IMG/VR virus record: IMGVR_UViG_3300009082_000010 | Location: 1 to 39,780 of that record | DNA length: 39,780 nt | Origin: a virus | Reading direction: 5' to 3' (one strand) | Position numbers and translations under genes: made by a program | Notes under the pieces: generated by a model | What the model was told of the DNA's origin: nothing | Database searches by the model: none | The model's input: only the letters and a program-made list of their open reading frames with translations | In this document: positions 1-9,322 of the stretch, in pieces | How the letters are laid out: every line of letters begins with the position of its first letter | How positions within the stretch are numbered: the first letter of the stretch is position 1

Positions 1-418
1 GGGCACTTACTCAAGTACTGTTACCGTAGACTCGTTGGCAAGTACCAAGAAAATAAGTAGCGCCGGGATAAATAGTAGCGGTGATGTCAAGGGAACTACG
101 GGCACTTACTCAAGTACTGTTACTTTAAGTGTTTTAAATATATCGCCCAGCACAATAGATACAGTAACAAATAATACAATTGATTTTAAATCAAGTTACA
201 TGAATATAGTGACATCAACAGGTACTGATACATTAGAAACTATTAACGGTGGTTTAACAGATGGGAACATGTTGATTATAGTTATTGCATACAGTAATAG
301 TCTTTTTATAAAAGCAGCAACTGGGAATATTTGGGATGATAATCACACTATTTCGGCGTATGGAACAGCCATGTTTATATATAATTCTACTATTGGTATG
401 TGGATAAGTATAGATTAA
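1..418 (+). CDS. Fibre-like secreted protein, 3' part (continues from 39308 across the circle join)
   Basis: The open frame runs in from base 2, and joining the 48-base terminal overlap makes it continuous with the reading frame starting at 39308. The joined protein is about 280 residues. This part holds the end of the second copy of a 33-residue tandem repeat (motifs VDSLAST, GDVKGTTGTYSSTVT), then a C-terminal domain rich in beta-branched and small polar residues that ends near GMWISID. It follows the tail-nozzle gene, which is the usual place for fibre or receptor-binding proteins, so a fibre role is inferred from position and composition. I do not recognise a family. The internal ATG at 35 is not the real start. 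Confidence 0.75.
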   Translation, partial: GTYSSTVTVDSLASTKKISSAGINSSGDVKGTTGTYSSTVTLSVLNISPSTIDTVTNNTIDFKSSYMNIVTSTGTDTLETINGGLTDGNMLIIVIAYSNSLFIKAATGNIWDDNHTISAYGTAMFIYNSTIGMWISID

Positions 419-429
419 AAAGATTAATT

Positions 430-723
430 ATGACACAAGAAACAGTAAAATTGACAACTAAAGACAATGTACTTAAAGGAAAGTATACAAATGGTAATTA
501 TATTTTAATTACTTGTGATGCTACATTAGGTAATTTTATAATAGATGTTCCAGATTGTAAATCTTTAGGCAGCACTATATTTAAATTTGTCAGAAAAGAT
601 GTTACAGCCAACAATGTTGTCTTGTATGCTTATTTAAATCAATTAATTAGAAATGCGTCAACATACTCTTTAGTTTCTGGAAGTATATTGGAAATTGTAA
701 CAGACGGAGAAAACTGGTGGTGA
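430..723 (+). CDS. Small beta-rich tail/fibre-associated protein
   Basis: The protein has 97 residues from ATG 430; an in-frame GTG at 400 would overlap the fibre gene and is less likely. The C-terminal pattern (YSLVSGSILEIV followed by DGENWW) resembles the end modules of many phage tail and fibre proteins, which typically finish in V-S-D-G-x-N-W-Y. The middle (TLGNFIIDVPD) also fits that beta-sandwich pattern. It sits directly after the fibre gene and is probably a fibre-tip or fibre-associated virion protein. The assignment rests on pattern recognition, not a search. Confidence 0.6.
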   Translation: MTQETVKLTTKDNVLKGKYTNGNYILITCDATLGNFIIDVPDCKSLGSTIFKFVRKDVTANNVVLYAYLNQLIRNASTYSLVSGSILEIVTDGENWW

Positions 724-797
724 AAATATATTTGACTGAAACAGTATATATTGATATTTATAATAATGATACTATAACTATTTGGAATAGGAAATAA
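720..797 (+). CDS. Possible 25-residue peptide
   Basis: The GTG at 720 overlaps the stop of the preceding gene (GTGA) and opens a frame ending TAA at 795-797, two bases before the next gene. The product (KIYLTETVYIDIYNN start) has protein-like composition, and the 4-base overlap suits translational coupling. No Shine-Dalgarno site of its own is evident. It fills what would otherwise be a 76-base gap in a tightly packed operon. Confidence 0.35.
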   Translation: MKIYLTETVYIDIYNNDTITIWNRK

Positions 798-799
798 TA

Positions 800-3538
800 A
801 TGGCGACATTGATGTATAATCCTGCTGATACTCTTGAAACAGAAGAGGAAAGACAAAAAAGATTAAAAGAAGAGCAACACAATGTTGCCGCGCCACCTAT
901 ATATCCATATCAGAATGACCCTAATCAGGCTATACCTTTGATTAGGCAGGCGCCTCCTGTAACTCAGGTCAATGCACAGGGGCTACAGGTGCAGCCTCAA
1001 GCATCACAAAATCAAACACAGCCACAAGCACCACAGATAAATCCTGTTACGTCCACATATCAGCCTAATTCTTTGCAACAACAAGCACTCAATACTGGTT
1101 ATAATGCTGTAATCCAGGGCTATAATTCTCCGGTAAATGATTTAACATCACAAAAAACACAGTATTTATTACAGAATCCTGGTCTTGGTTATGACGCACA
1201 AAAGATTAATCAATCTAAAATGGAGCAATTTGATTTAAATAAAAATCAGGCTTTTGAAAAAGCCCGGCAGGCAACAGCTCCTATATCTGGAAGTGGTAAA
1301 AACATTGAGGATTTAACGAGATTAAGTCTTACCAATGCCGTAGAAAGAAGCGGTTTCGAATCGCAACTACAAGATGAATCAATGAAAAAAAGTCAGCAAG
1401 ATTTTTTGGCAACTTTAGCAGAGGGCAGAGCTACAGCGGAAACCGAAAGGCAAAAATTTAATACCAATATTGGTGGGTTATCCACTATTTTGGCCGCTGG
1501 TGAGGGTCAGGAAAATCGTAATTTAACACAGGCGGAAAATGCAGTTAATCGTGGTTTTGAATGGGCAACACAGAATGCTAGCCAGGATTTTCAGAAAGAA
1601 CTTGCAACACTACAGGGTAAAATAGCTAGTGGTCAACAGATGTCACAAAATGACTGGAACTCCGCACAAAATCAATTATCGCGTGAGCTTGAACTTGCTA
1701 AAATCGATAAAAACGCAGCAAAAGAAAAGGAATTACAGAATTTGCAGCAACAATTTACTGCACAACAGCAGGAATTACAGCGGCAATTTTTAAGCAGTGA
1801 AAGTAATTTAGAGCGACTTGGCAAGCTTACAATGCAAGAAGTTGATATATCTGCGCAAAAAGAAATTGAACAGATAAGAGGTAAAATACAACAGGGCTTA
1901 CAGTTATCTCAGAATGATTTTGTTGCTAGCCAGTCTTCTCTTGATAGGCAACTTAAAGACGCTATGCAGAATAAAGATATTGGAGCACAGCAGGCTGCAA
2001 TACAAAAACAACTTGATTTCGATAAATGGAAAACAGAAGCAGGGTTTAAATTTACTGAAGAACAAAATTCGATGAACCGCGCTTTAGAGAGTTCTTTGCA
2101 GCTTGGGAACCAGCAATTCCAGGAAAAAATGCTCGGTTTAAAAGAAAAAGTTGACATGAATTTAATGATAACTGACCAACAATGGAAAGCAACACAGAGC
2201 GACCTTGATAGGCAGTTACAGGATGCCATAGCTACTAAAAACATTACTGCACAACAGCAGATAATAAAAATGCAACAAGAATTTCAGGGTCTTCAGAATG
2301 ACTTAAATCGTAAACAGGAAACTGATATTCAAAATATGGTTATCAATCAGGACAAATGGAAAACAGACCGGACTGAACAGCTTACAAAACTTGGCTGGAA
2401 ACAAGACGAGGCCATGCAGCAATCACAATTTGAGAATCAGAAGTATATGCAGGATTATGACTGGAAGAAAAAAGAATTGATGCAGCAAGGCATGAATCAA
2501 TTTGAGGCGGAACAGCAGGCAAAACAATGGGCTTATCATAGTAAAGAGTCTGACCTGGATAGGCAATTACAAAAAGAAATTGAATCTGGGAGAATACGTC
2601 TTGAAGACAGAAAGCTATTACAGGACTCTCAACAGTTTAAAGATAAGCAGTCATTTGATAAATGGGCTATTGAACAAGGAATTGACCAGCAAAAAGCTGA
2701 TAGAATATGGCAGTCTGGAGAAAACGCATTAAATAGAACTCATGATATTTACATGGAGCAAATTAAAGAGGAGTTTCAGAAAAAAGGAATGGATCTTCAA
2801 TATATAATGAGCCAAATAGAAAATATGAATCCTGACCAAGCGGCGGCGGCACTTAAGAAAATTGCAGAAGACTCTGGAATAACCTATAACAGCAGCCTTA
2901 CCCAGACACAAATAGGTCAAACGTATTTGTCAAAATATAATCTTGAAAGTCTTGATAAGCCTGGTTTGACTCCTGACCAAATTGGTAAAATGTATTCAGA
3001 AATTAAAAGTAAATGGTTGACAGACGCTAAAAGTTTAGGGGTATCCGAATCTGACGCAATAAAAATAATAGATAACTATGTCGACAAAAGAAATGATGAC
3101 GGTAAAATATATTCTATAACTGGTAAGGGGTTAAAGCCCACATCTGAAGGTGTTATCAACAAGATTAAGAATGATATTGTTTTCGAACAGGCGCTTGCAA
3201 AGATTGACGAAGGTCAAAAGTTGACAACAGAAGAATATGCAAGCCTTGCGTCAAGCGGTAAATTCAAAACAGCGCCTTATTTTGGCACTGATACCATTGA
3301 ATACACTCAGGATGCCAGGGGAAACACCGTCGGATATAGGGCATGGAGATTTAAAGATGATGTTTACAACTGGATACAAAGCAATCAAGGCAATATTTTT
3401 GTGGATCAAAATGGTGATTTGGTTAAATTAACTGGTTTTTATGAGCCTGGGACAAATAAAGATGATAGATTAACTAAGGCTTATATGACATTTGAAAGAT
3501 TAAAAGATAATAGTACTTATAATTATAATGGTAGGTAA
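800..3538 (+). CDS. Large Gln-rich coiled-coil protein, probable internal/ejection virion protein
   Basis: The protein has 912 residues. The N-terminus is Pro/Gln-rich (residues about 30-90). The middle (about 130-690) is long helical coiled coil very rich in Q, K, E and D, with diverged repeats built around SQNDxxxxQSxLDRQLxxA (for example near residues 285, 375, 460 and 590). The C-terminus (about 700-912) is globular. It lies between tail-fibre genes and two more large soluble proteins, the position held by ejection proteins in T7- and P22-like phages, so an internal virion role is inferred. No lytic transglycosylase motif was seen. The start is ATG 800 behind AGGA. Confidence 0.6.
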   Translation: MATLMYNPADTLETEEERQKRLKEEQHNVAAPPIYPYQNDPNQAIPLIRQAPPVTQVNAQGLQVQPQASQNQTQPQAPQINPVTSTYQPNSLQQQALNTGYNAVIQGYNSPVNDLTSQKTQYLLQNPGLGYDAQKINQSKMEQFDLNKNQAFEKARQATAPISGSGKNIEDLTRLSLTNAVERSGFESQLQDESMKKSQQDFLATLAEGRATAETERQKFNTNIGGLSTILAAGEGQENRNLTQAENAVNRGFEWATQNASQDFQKELATLQGKIASGQQMSQNDWNSAQNQLSRELELAKIDKNAAKEKELQNLQQQFTAQQQELQRQFLSSESNLERLGKLTMQEVDISAQKEIEQIRGKIQQGLQLSQNDFVASQSSLDRQLKDAMQNKDIGAQQAAIQKQLDFDKWKTEAGFKFTEEQNSMNRALESSLQLGNQQFQEKMLGLKEKVDMNLMITDQQWKATQSDLDRQLQDAIATKNITAQQQIIKMQQEFQGLQNDLNRKQETDIQNMVINQDKWKTDRTEQLTKLGWKQDEAMQQSQFENQKYMQDYDWKKKELMQQGMNQFEAEQQAKQWAYHSKESDLDRQLQKEIESGRIRLEDRKLLQDSQQFKDKQSFDKWAIEQGIDQQKADRIWQSGENALNRTHDIYMEQIKEEFQKKGMDLQYIMSQIENMNPDQAAAALKKIAEDSGITYNSSLTQTQIGQTYLSKYNLESLDKPGLTPDQIGKMYSEIKSKWLTDAKSLGVSESDAIKIIDNYVDKRNDDGKIYSITGKGLKPTSEGVINKIKNDIVFEQALAKIDEGQKLTTEEYASLASSGKFKTAPYFGTDTIEYTQDARGNTVGYRAWRFKDDVYNWIQSNQGNIFVDQNGDLVKLTGFYEPGTNKDDRLTKAYMTFERLKDNSTYNYNGR

Positions 3539-3540
3539 TA

Positions 3541-3795
3541 ATGAGTAGTTACGATTCAATTTTATCAGCGGTTGGTGTATCAGGGTTAATAAATCCTTCA
3601 TCGTATTCTTCGATGTGGGACACCTCGGCAAAAAGGACGATGCTTGCAAAGCAAATGGAGGAAGAACAGAGACTAGGAAGGGATAAATTCGCCCTTGATA
3701 AAATGATGGCTATGCAGCAATATAAAGCCAACGCAGAGAAAATGCAGTGGAAAAAAGATTTTGCAAGATATTTAGGATCAGTAGGGGGTATATAA
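3541..3795 (+). CDS. Small helical protein of the internal-protein cluster
   Basis: The protein has 84 residues. It starts two bases after the previous stop, and its TAA overlaps the next ATG (taATG), so it is tightly coupled on both sides. Residues about 30-75 are charged and helical (MEEEQRLGRDKFALDKMM), like the repeats of the upstream 912-residue protein. T7 gp14 and P22 gp7/gp20 are small ejection proteins in a similar place, but no sequence similarity is claimed. Function unknown; probably a virion component. Confidence 0.6.
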   Translation: MSSYDSILSAVGVSGLINPSSYSSMWDTSAKRTMLAKQMEEEQRLGRDKFALDKMMAMQQYKANAEKMQWKKDFARYLGSVGGI

Positions 3796-5132
3796 TGTCT
3801 GATAGATATAAACATAGGAATTATAATGCATTATCTTTACTTCTGGGTTCTGATTTTAGCGAATCTATAAAGAATAATGACGACATTAAAAAATTTAAGG
3901 ATACAATCGAAAATCGTAATTACACCCCAGAAGAAAAACAACAATTAATGTTGACATTTTCGAAGGATGGGCCTAGCGCTGCGGCAGAAATGAGCGAATA
4001 TCTCCAGGGCAAAATGACAGAAAAACAGGGAATTGATGCTTTGAGGACATTAGATCAGAAACTTAAACTATCGCAGGCCGTTGCTTCTGACACACCAGGA
4101 ATCATGGCAAAATTAGAACAGGAAGCAGCAAGAGACCCCGAAGCGCTTAAGAGGTTCCAGGAGTCTGGAGCTCTTCAGGAGCATTTAAGAATGAAGAAGC
4201 CAGCCAATCAAATTTTTCAGGAAGAAATTTATTCTAAAGGGCTTGGAGGCGTCCCACAGGTTAAGGATTACATGAAAAATGCCCAAGATATTGAAAAACA
4301 GATGGGCGAATCACAGCAAAATGAATTATTGAGCAAAAGGTTAGGACAATTTTTTACACAGCAGACAGAGAAATTTCCGACTCGATCTGCTCTTGGCAAT
4401 ATATTTGCAAACACTGGCAAGTATGAAGAGGCCATAGGACAGGCACAGGCTATTCCTAATAATGAGTATGGGCAGGAAATTGTTAATAAACAGATGGGAG
4501 ATAAAACAGGAGGGCTATCGGAAAAGGATAAGCTTAACATGAGTTTTAAGGAGCGCCAACTTGCACAACAGAAAGAAATTGCTATGGCAAGGCTTAGTCA
4601 ACAGGGCGCCATTGCAAAAGAAAAGCTAGATGTTGCTAAAAATATCAGTGATCCAGATGTTAAAGAACTTAAACTCAGAGAAATTATAGACAAGGTTGAT
4701 ATTATACGTTCACACCCTGGATTTACTGGGGCCGTTGGCTTAAAATCTGCGGGTTCAGGATTCGGTTTGATTAAAAATCCTATAGCCGGAACTCCAGAAG
4801 CTGACTTTGTGGCTCAATTTGATGGATTAAAAAATTTATTAACGTTAGACAACCTGGGCTTGATGAAAGGAGTTTTAAGTAACACCGATATAGAGATATT
4901 GAAATCAGCGGCAACAACACTAAGCACCTCTAATAGTGAGCAAGGATTCTCGAAGGAACTAGATAGAATAATGCAGAAAGCTTATGCTGGATTGGCTAAA
5001 TTGGATGAACTGAGAAATACTGAATCTACGCAAAATAGCACCGTACCTCAATCAAAGCCAAAAAGTACCCAGAGTACCACACAGCCCAAAAAATATGGTA
5101 AAATCGGCAGGTTTACTGTGGAGGTTGAATAA
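3795..5132 (+). CDS. Predicted internal virion/ejection protein
   Basis: The protein has 445 residues from ATG 3795 (MSDRYKHRN), which overlaps the upstream stop by one base and follows a G-rich Shine-Dalgarno site. It is mostly charged and helical with no signal peptide or membrane segment. The C-terminal 40 residues are Ser/Thr/Gln/Pro-rich, before a short YGKIGRFTVEVE tail. It is the second of three large soluble proteins after the fibre genes, and its stop overlaps the next start (taATG at 5132). An internal virion role is inferred from position; I recognise no domain. Confidence 0.55.
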   Translation: MSDRYKHRNYNALSLLLGSDFSESIKNNDDIKKFKDTIENRNYTPEEKQQLMLTFSKDGPSAAAEMSEYLQGKMTEKQGIDALRTLDQKLKLSQAVASDTPGIMAKLEQEAARDPEALKRFQESGALQEHLRMKKPANQIFQEEIYSKGLGGVPQVKDYMKNAQDIEKQMGESQQNELLSKRLGQFFTQQTEKFPTRSALGNIFANTGKYEEAIGQAQAIPNNEYGQEIVNKQMGDKTGGLSEKDKLNMSFKERQLAQQKEIAMARLSQQGAIAKEKLDVAKNISDPDVKELKLREIIDKVDIIRSHPGFTGAVGLKSAGSGFGLIKNPIAGTPEADFVAQFDGLKNLLTLDNLGLMKGVLSNTDIEILKSAATTLSTSNSEQGFSKELDRIMQKAYAGLAKLDELRNTESTQNSTVPQSKPKSTQSTTQPKKYGKIGRFTVEVE

Positions 5133-6676
5133 TGCCAACTTATAAAATAACAGACCCTAATACCGGCAAAACAGTAAGGCTAACGGGCGATTCACCTCCC
5201 ACAGAGCAAGAACTGAATGACGTTTTTTCTAAGGTTGGAGAGGACAAACAACAGGAGCCAGAAACTTCTCAGCAGGTTTCTGTTGATTCCCAGCCAAAAG
5301 AAGCGAACTGGCTAACAAGGGCGGGGTTTTCAAAAGAAAGCACACCTGAAAACAGAACTCTGTTCGGGCTTCCACGAGATGTGGAAAGCGTGGTTTTACC
5401 CAAGAGTTCGCAGGTATTTAAAGAAAGCCAAAAAGCTGGATCTAATATAGCATCACGTCATCCTTTGGGCTTTGGACTTGATATGGTATCAGATATAATG
5501 GAACTGCCTAAAAGAGCTTTAGGAACCCTTGTAAAGAATCCAGAAACCGGAGAGCAATATAAAATAACTGAGTCTGAATCTGGCGTATTTAATCCTGGAG
5601 GTAAAAAACTACAGGAAAAAATAGCGGGAAGCGAATTGCCTGGATACTTGAAGAAACCCGCTATTGTTGCAACGGGTATTGCTTCGGATGTTGCTTCCGA
5701 TCCACTGACCTTTTTAAGTTCCCCTGGCAAACTCTTTAAAAAAGGCGCAGAGGGTGCCAGCATGAAGATTGAAAAGAGCCTGTTGAAACCCAGGGAAACC
5801 GAACTTAGAAAGGTTCATCCTAAATACTTGGAAACTGGGGAAAAAATACCAGCACTGGAAACCGTAACAAACAACATATTTGAATATAAGTTGGGTGGGA
5901 ATGTTAAACAGTCAGCAAAAAAAACCAATAATTTATTGAATAAAACAGAAAACGAAATCAAGAGTCTTGTAGCAAATTCAGATAAAAAATTTGATATTTA
6001 TGATGCTATAGGTAATGTAGGAAAAGATATTAAAAATAACCCTGATAAATATTTTGGAAAACCAGAAACCGAAGAGGCCTTAAAGTTTTGGACTACAGAG
6101 TTAGGAAAAGCCAATAAAATAGGAGCTTCTGAGTCAGCTAAAACAGCATTGGAGGCAAAACGATTACTAGGTAAAGAGGGATGGAATGTTGGTAAAGAAA
6201 AGGGAGATACTTATTCTTTGATTGCCCGGGAAATAAATTCTCAAATAGGAGATAAACTAAAATCTGAAATACCAGAACTACAGAAAAAGTTTAAAATACA
6301 AGAAGATTTAATACCTGTTAAAAAAATAACAGAACAAGCTACAGAAAGAGAGGGTAAAAAGGATATACTTGGTATTGTTGCAGCCCTCGGAGCCGGAATA
6401 GGACAGCAGGTTACAAGAGAAGGTGGCTTAACCCCAGAAACCGCCCTTGCAATGCTTGCTGGGTATGGTGCAACAAAAATACCACGTTCTGGAACCGTAG
6501 CAAACATGCTTAATAAAACCAGTAAGATTAATACTGGAATTACCAAAGGAATTCAAACAGCAGATAGAACCCTTACAATGCCTTCAAGGGTTTTGAGGCA
6601 ACTTGATACTGATACTGAAGATGAAAAAAAACGTAAACAACAACAAATATTACAACAAATTAAAGGAGGTTTTTAA
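5132..6676 (+). CDS. Predicted internal virion/ejection protein with N-terminal 'TDPNTGKTVRLTGDSPP' module
   Basis: The protein has 514 residues. The first 35 (YKITDPNTGKTVRLTGDSPPT) match the pattern of a short N-terminal module that I associate with large phage internal proteins (T/V-D-P-x-G-x-x-x-x-x-x-G-x-x-P-T-x-x-E-x). Residues about 410-440 (ILGIVAALGAGIGQQV) and 445-460 form a Gly/Ala-rich, mildly hydrophobic stretch that could insert in membrane, as expected for an ejection protein. The remainder is helical and charged. It is the last of the three-gene internal-protein block. The stop overlaps the next ATG. Confidence 0.55.
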   Translation: MPTYKITDPNTGKTVRLTGDSPPTEQELNDVFSKVGEDKQQEPETSQQVSVDSQPKEANWLTRAGFSKESTPENRTLFGLPRDVESVVLPKSSQVFKESQKAGSNIASRHPLGFGLDMVSDIMELPKRALGTLVKNPETGEQYKITESESGVFNPGGKKLQEKIAGSELPGYLKKPAIVATGIASDVASDPLTFLSSPGKLFKKGAEGASMKIEKSLLKPRETELRKVHPKYLETGEKIPALETVTNNIFEYKLGGNVKQSAKKTNNLLNKTENEIKSLVANSDKKFDIYDAIGNVGKDIKNNPDKYFGKPETEEALKFWTTELGKANKIGASESAKTALEAKRLLGKEGWNVGKEKGDTYSLIAREINSQIGDKLKSEIPELQKKFKIQEDLIPVKKITEQATEREGKKDILGIVAALGAGIGQQVTREGGLTPETALAMLAGYGATKIPRSGTVANMLNKTSKINTGITKGIQTADRTLTMPSRVLRQLDTDTEDEKKRKQQQILQQIKGGF

Positions 6677-6894
6677 TGAACAAATATTTAAATTTACTTG
6701 ATGGATGGAAGCGTAATTCTGGTATTGTAATTATGTTTATTGCTATGGTATTAAAACAATTTGACATTGAACTACCAGAAGAAACACAGAAATTTATAAC
6801 GGACGTATTAACATATATTGGCGGCGGCCTTGCACTGTGGGGAACCGGCGCCGATTTAACAAAAAAAGTAACAAAAAAGAGAGGTACAAAATGA
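6676..6894 (+). CDS. Holin-like small membrane protein
   Basis: The protein has 72 residues with a very strong Shine-Dalgarno site (AAAGGAGGT). There are two moderately hydrophobic segments, residues about 17-31 (GIVIMFIAMVLKQF) and 46-62 (VLTYIGGGLALWGTGADL), then a Lys-rich tail (KKVTKKRGTK). Size, topology and position after the last virion gene fit a small class II or III holin. The family is not recognised with certainty. Confidence 0.5.
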   Translation: MNKYLNLLDGWKRNSGIVIMFIAMVLKQFDIELPEETQKFITDVLTYIGGGLALWGTGADLTKKVTKKRGTK

Positions 6895-7055
6895 AACTAT
6901 CTTGGTTGAAATTGCTTAAAAAAATTGAATCAATCAGAGTTATAATATCATTAGTTATTGGACTCGCTCAGTATCTTGACAAGCACTATTCTAACGATAA
7001 AACTATTAAAGAAACTGTGGCTAAACTAAAAAAGGAACTTGGTGAATTACAATGA
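6891..7055 (+). CDS. Small amphipathic/membrane peptide of the putative lysis cluster
   Basis: The protein has 54 residues from ATG 6891, overlapping the holin-like stop (ATGA) behind GAGGT. It has a basic N-terminus, one weak hydrophobic stretch (residues about 14-28, SIRVIISLVIGLAQYL), then a charged helix. The gene overlaps the next start by 4 bases. It could be an antiholin or a lysis accessory peptide, inferred only from size and neighbours. An upstream in-frame start at 6837 would lie inside the holin gene and is rejected. Confidence 0.5.
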   Translation: MKLSWLKLLKKIESIRVIISLVIGLAQYLDKHYSNDKTIKETVAKLKKELGELQ

Positions 7056-7564
7056 GAACACTTATTATTTTTACGTTATTGGTAATTTTCGGGTGTTGCA
7101 AAAAGACAATTAAAAACACTCCATTACCAGATAATAACGATAGGGTTATAGAAAAACAGGTAACACCCATTGTAGAAAATGAAAAAGGTATTATTTTAGA
7201 TTCTGATACTCTTGTTGGTGATAAAAAAAATGAATGGAGGTTATTGTATACTGTTAAATTCGATTTGAATTCTTCTATTTTACGACCTGTAGAGAAAATG
7301 GCTTTATGTAGATATACAGAAACGTTAAAAGATATTGATTCTATAATACTTATTGGAGGTTGTTGCCCTTTGGGAGATGAAAATTATAATACTACTTTGG
7401 GATACAAAAGAGCTTTTTCTGTTTATACTACCATGAGCTGTTTAAAATCAAAATTTAGTGTCAGGTCTGTCGGAGAACGAGACTTATTGTGTAGCAATAG
7501 TCTTGATTGTTATCCAGAAAATAGAAGATGTGAAATTTTAATAAGGGGGACAAATGAAAACTAA
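7052..7564 (+). CDS. OmpA/Pal-like lipoprotein
   Basis: The protein has 170 residues. The N-terminus is a signal peptide with a lipobox-like VIFGC (Cys 15), predicting a lipoprotein. Residues about 70-167 match the OmpA C-terminal fold: VKFDLNSSILRP at its start, then GG-CCPLGDENYNTTLGYKRA, a VRSVGERD block and a final ENRRCEILI. In Pal and OmpA the GHTDxxG segment supplies the Asp that binds peptidoglycan diaminopimelate; here that position reads C (GGCCPLG), while the Arg of YKRA and the NRR are kept. It follows holin-like genes, so it might serve in outer-membrane disruption or as a spanin substitute. That role is inference. Confidence 0.7.
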   Translation: MRTLIIFTLLVIFGCCKKTIKNTPLPDNNDRVIEKQVTPIVENEKGIILDSDTLVGDKKNEWRLLYTVKFDLNSSILRPVEKMALCRYTETLKDIDSIILIGGCCPLGDENYNTTLGYKRAFSVYTTMSCLKSKFSVRSVGERDLLCSNSLDCYPENRRCEILIRGTNEN

Positions 7565-8852
7565 ATTGTTTGTGTGTTTTTTTATTGGGTTTATTGCAGT
7601 GACATTAAATACTACGTATTGTTGGCCAGGAGCATTTGCAAAGCCAAAAGTCATTGACATTATTGGTAAATCTGGGACTATTTCTGGGCCGTTTGTTGTG
7701 GACAGTTTAAACAGCACCAAGGGAATAGTCGGAACTGGAATTCAAGGAAAAAGTTTTACAATTAATAATGCCTCTGCAAACTCCGTTAATTTAAATATTT
7801 ACGGTAACAATGATAAAACAGACGATGTAAATCATGTTAATTTTTACCGTTCTATCGGTACGTTTGCCGCACCTGGAGCCATAAGGGCTTATGGCAGTCT
7901 TGGTTCTTCTGCAGATGATCTTTATAATTTTAGGTGTTGGGGGTATGATGGAGCTGGTTACGCTTTGGGATCTGAGATGGCAGTCGTACCTAAAGAAGAT
8001 TGGTCTGTAGGTAAACATGGTTGTGATTTTCAACTTTACCTTACTCCAAGTGGTTCAGCTACAATGCAGGAATGTTTAAGGGTAACTACAGATGGTATTT
8101 TTCCAGGAAATGGTAATTTTTTATCATATACTGCCGGTAAAGGGTTTCAGTTGTACTCAGCAGTAACAAGTGCGACGGCTTCAAGGTGTTCTTTTTTTAA
8201 AGCCCGTGGAGACTATGGAACTCCGACTGTAATACTAAATAACGACCCATTAGGTCAATTTGACTTTTTAGGACATGATGGAACTGATTATGTTGTATCC
8301 GCTCAAATAATAGCGGGGGCCTCGGAAAATTGGTCAGAAACGGCAAGGGGAAGCTTTTATAATTTTTACACAACACCTAATACAACGACAACACCAACTA
8401 TCACTCAAATATTATACGGTGATAATATCTATATGGCAAAGCCAGTTGGTATTGGAATGCTATCTCCTAAAGTGGCGATGTTAACTATAGGTCATGATGC
8501 ATCGCGAAATTATGGTTTACGTATTACAGATACAAAGTCTGGGAGAGGTGGAACACTTGATACCTGGGATATATCAACAGGTATCTGGGCACAAGGTCAG
8601 CTTACATTTTATAATTTGTCAACTGGAATCCAGATGAATATTTCATCGGCGGGTAACGTAGCAATTGGAAATAGCGTAACGCAGGGATCCGAAAAACTTA
8701 ATGTTAATGGCGCCATAGCTATAAAAGACAGTATGACCGCTCCCACTGCAACTGCGGGCTTTGCAAAAATATTTGTTGATAGTGCAGACGGAGACTTAAA
8801 AGTTATCTTTGCAAACGGCACGGTAAAAACAATAACAACAGATACACCATAA
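7554..8852 (+). CDS. Secreted fibre-like protein with signal peptide
   Basis: The protein has 432 residues and overlaps the upstream gene by 11 bases. It has a clear N-terminal signal peptide (MKTKLFVCFFIGFIAV, likely cleavage near residues 20-25), then beta-rich, Gly/Ser/Thr-rich repeated structure. The final 60 residues (LNVNGAIAIKDSMTAP, then FAKIFVDSADGDLKVIF) match the C-terminal motif common in phage and surface-fibre proteins. The same motif occurs at the end of the protein at 32690-33136. A fibre, surface or adhesin role is likely; the signal peptide is unusual for a virion protein. Confidence 0.6.
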   Translation: MKTKLFVCFFIGFIAVTLNTTYCWPGAFAKPKVIDIIGKSGTISGPFVVDSLNSTKGIVGTGIQGKSFTINNASANSVNLNIYGNNDKTDDVNHVNFYRSIGTFAAPGAIRAYGSLGSSADDLYNFRCWGYDGAGYALGSEMAVVPKEDWSVGKHGCDFQLYLTPSGSATMQECLRVTTDGIFPGNGNFLSYTAGKGFQLYSAVTSATASRCSFFKARGDYGTPTVILNNDPLGQFDFLGHDGTDYVVSAQIIAGASENWSETARGSFYNFYTTPNTTTTPTITQILYGDNIYMAKPVGIGMLSPKVAMLTIGHDASRNYGLRITDTKSGRGGTLDTWDISTGIWAQGQLTFYNLSTGIQMNISSAGNVAIGNSVTQGSEKLNVNGAIAIKDSMTAPTATAGFAKIFVDSADGDLKVIFANGTVKTITTDTP

Positions 8853-8907
8853 AGCATCTAAAATACTTTAACTCATGGTGTTCTTGGTCTAAACGGGAGA
8901 TAGTTAA

Positions 8908-9309
8908 ATGAATGACAGCATAGAATTAGAGGCTAAAATTGTTGGTTTACAATATGTCGTAGATGGAATTAATTCCAAGTGTTCCAGTTTTAATGATAGA
9001 GTGTTTTCTATAGAAAACAAAATAGAGAGGCATGAAGAAGATATTTGCGAAATGAGAGACATATTATCTAATTTTAAATATTTAATTGATAATAGTAAAA
9101 GAGACGTAAAAAAATATGCTTTTAGAATAGTTATTTCTTTAATTAGTGTTTTTGTTGCGTCAACTACTACTATTATTATTTTTATAGCATCTAGTTTAAA
9201 TACAACATACAATAATATAGATTGTAAAATATCAAATCAATATCAAAAATTAGATGAAAAAATTAGCGAAAATAATAAAATGTTTATTAACCATATATCT
9301 GATAAATAA
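8908..9309 (+). CDS. Coiled-coil protein with one membrane segment
   Basis: The protein has 133 residues. Residues 1-68 form a probable coiled coil (heptads with ERHEEDICEMRD), residues about 76-98 a strong transmembrane helix (IVISLISVFVASTTTIIIFIA), and 99-133 a polar coiled-coil tail. GGGAGA precedes ATG 8908. The topology is compatible with a spanin-like or lysis-regulating protein, or a membrane-anchored superinfection factor. No family recognised. Confidence 0.55.
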   Translation: MNDSIELEAKIVGLQYVVDGINSKCSSFNDRVFSIENKIERHEEDICEMRDILSNFKYLIDNSKRDVKKYAFRIVISLISVFVASTTTIIIFIASSLNTTYNNIDCKISNQYQKLDEKISENNKMFINHISDK

Positions 9310-9322
9310 CTGAGTAGACAAT

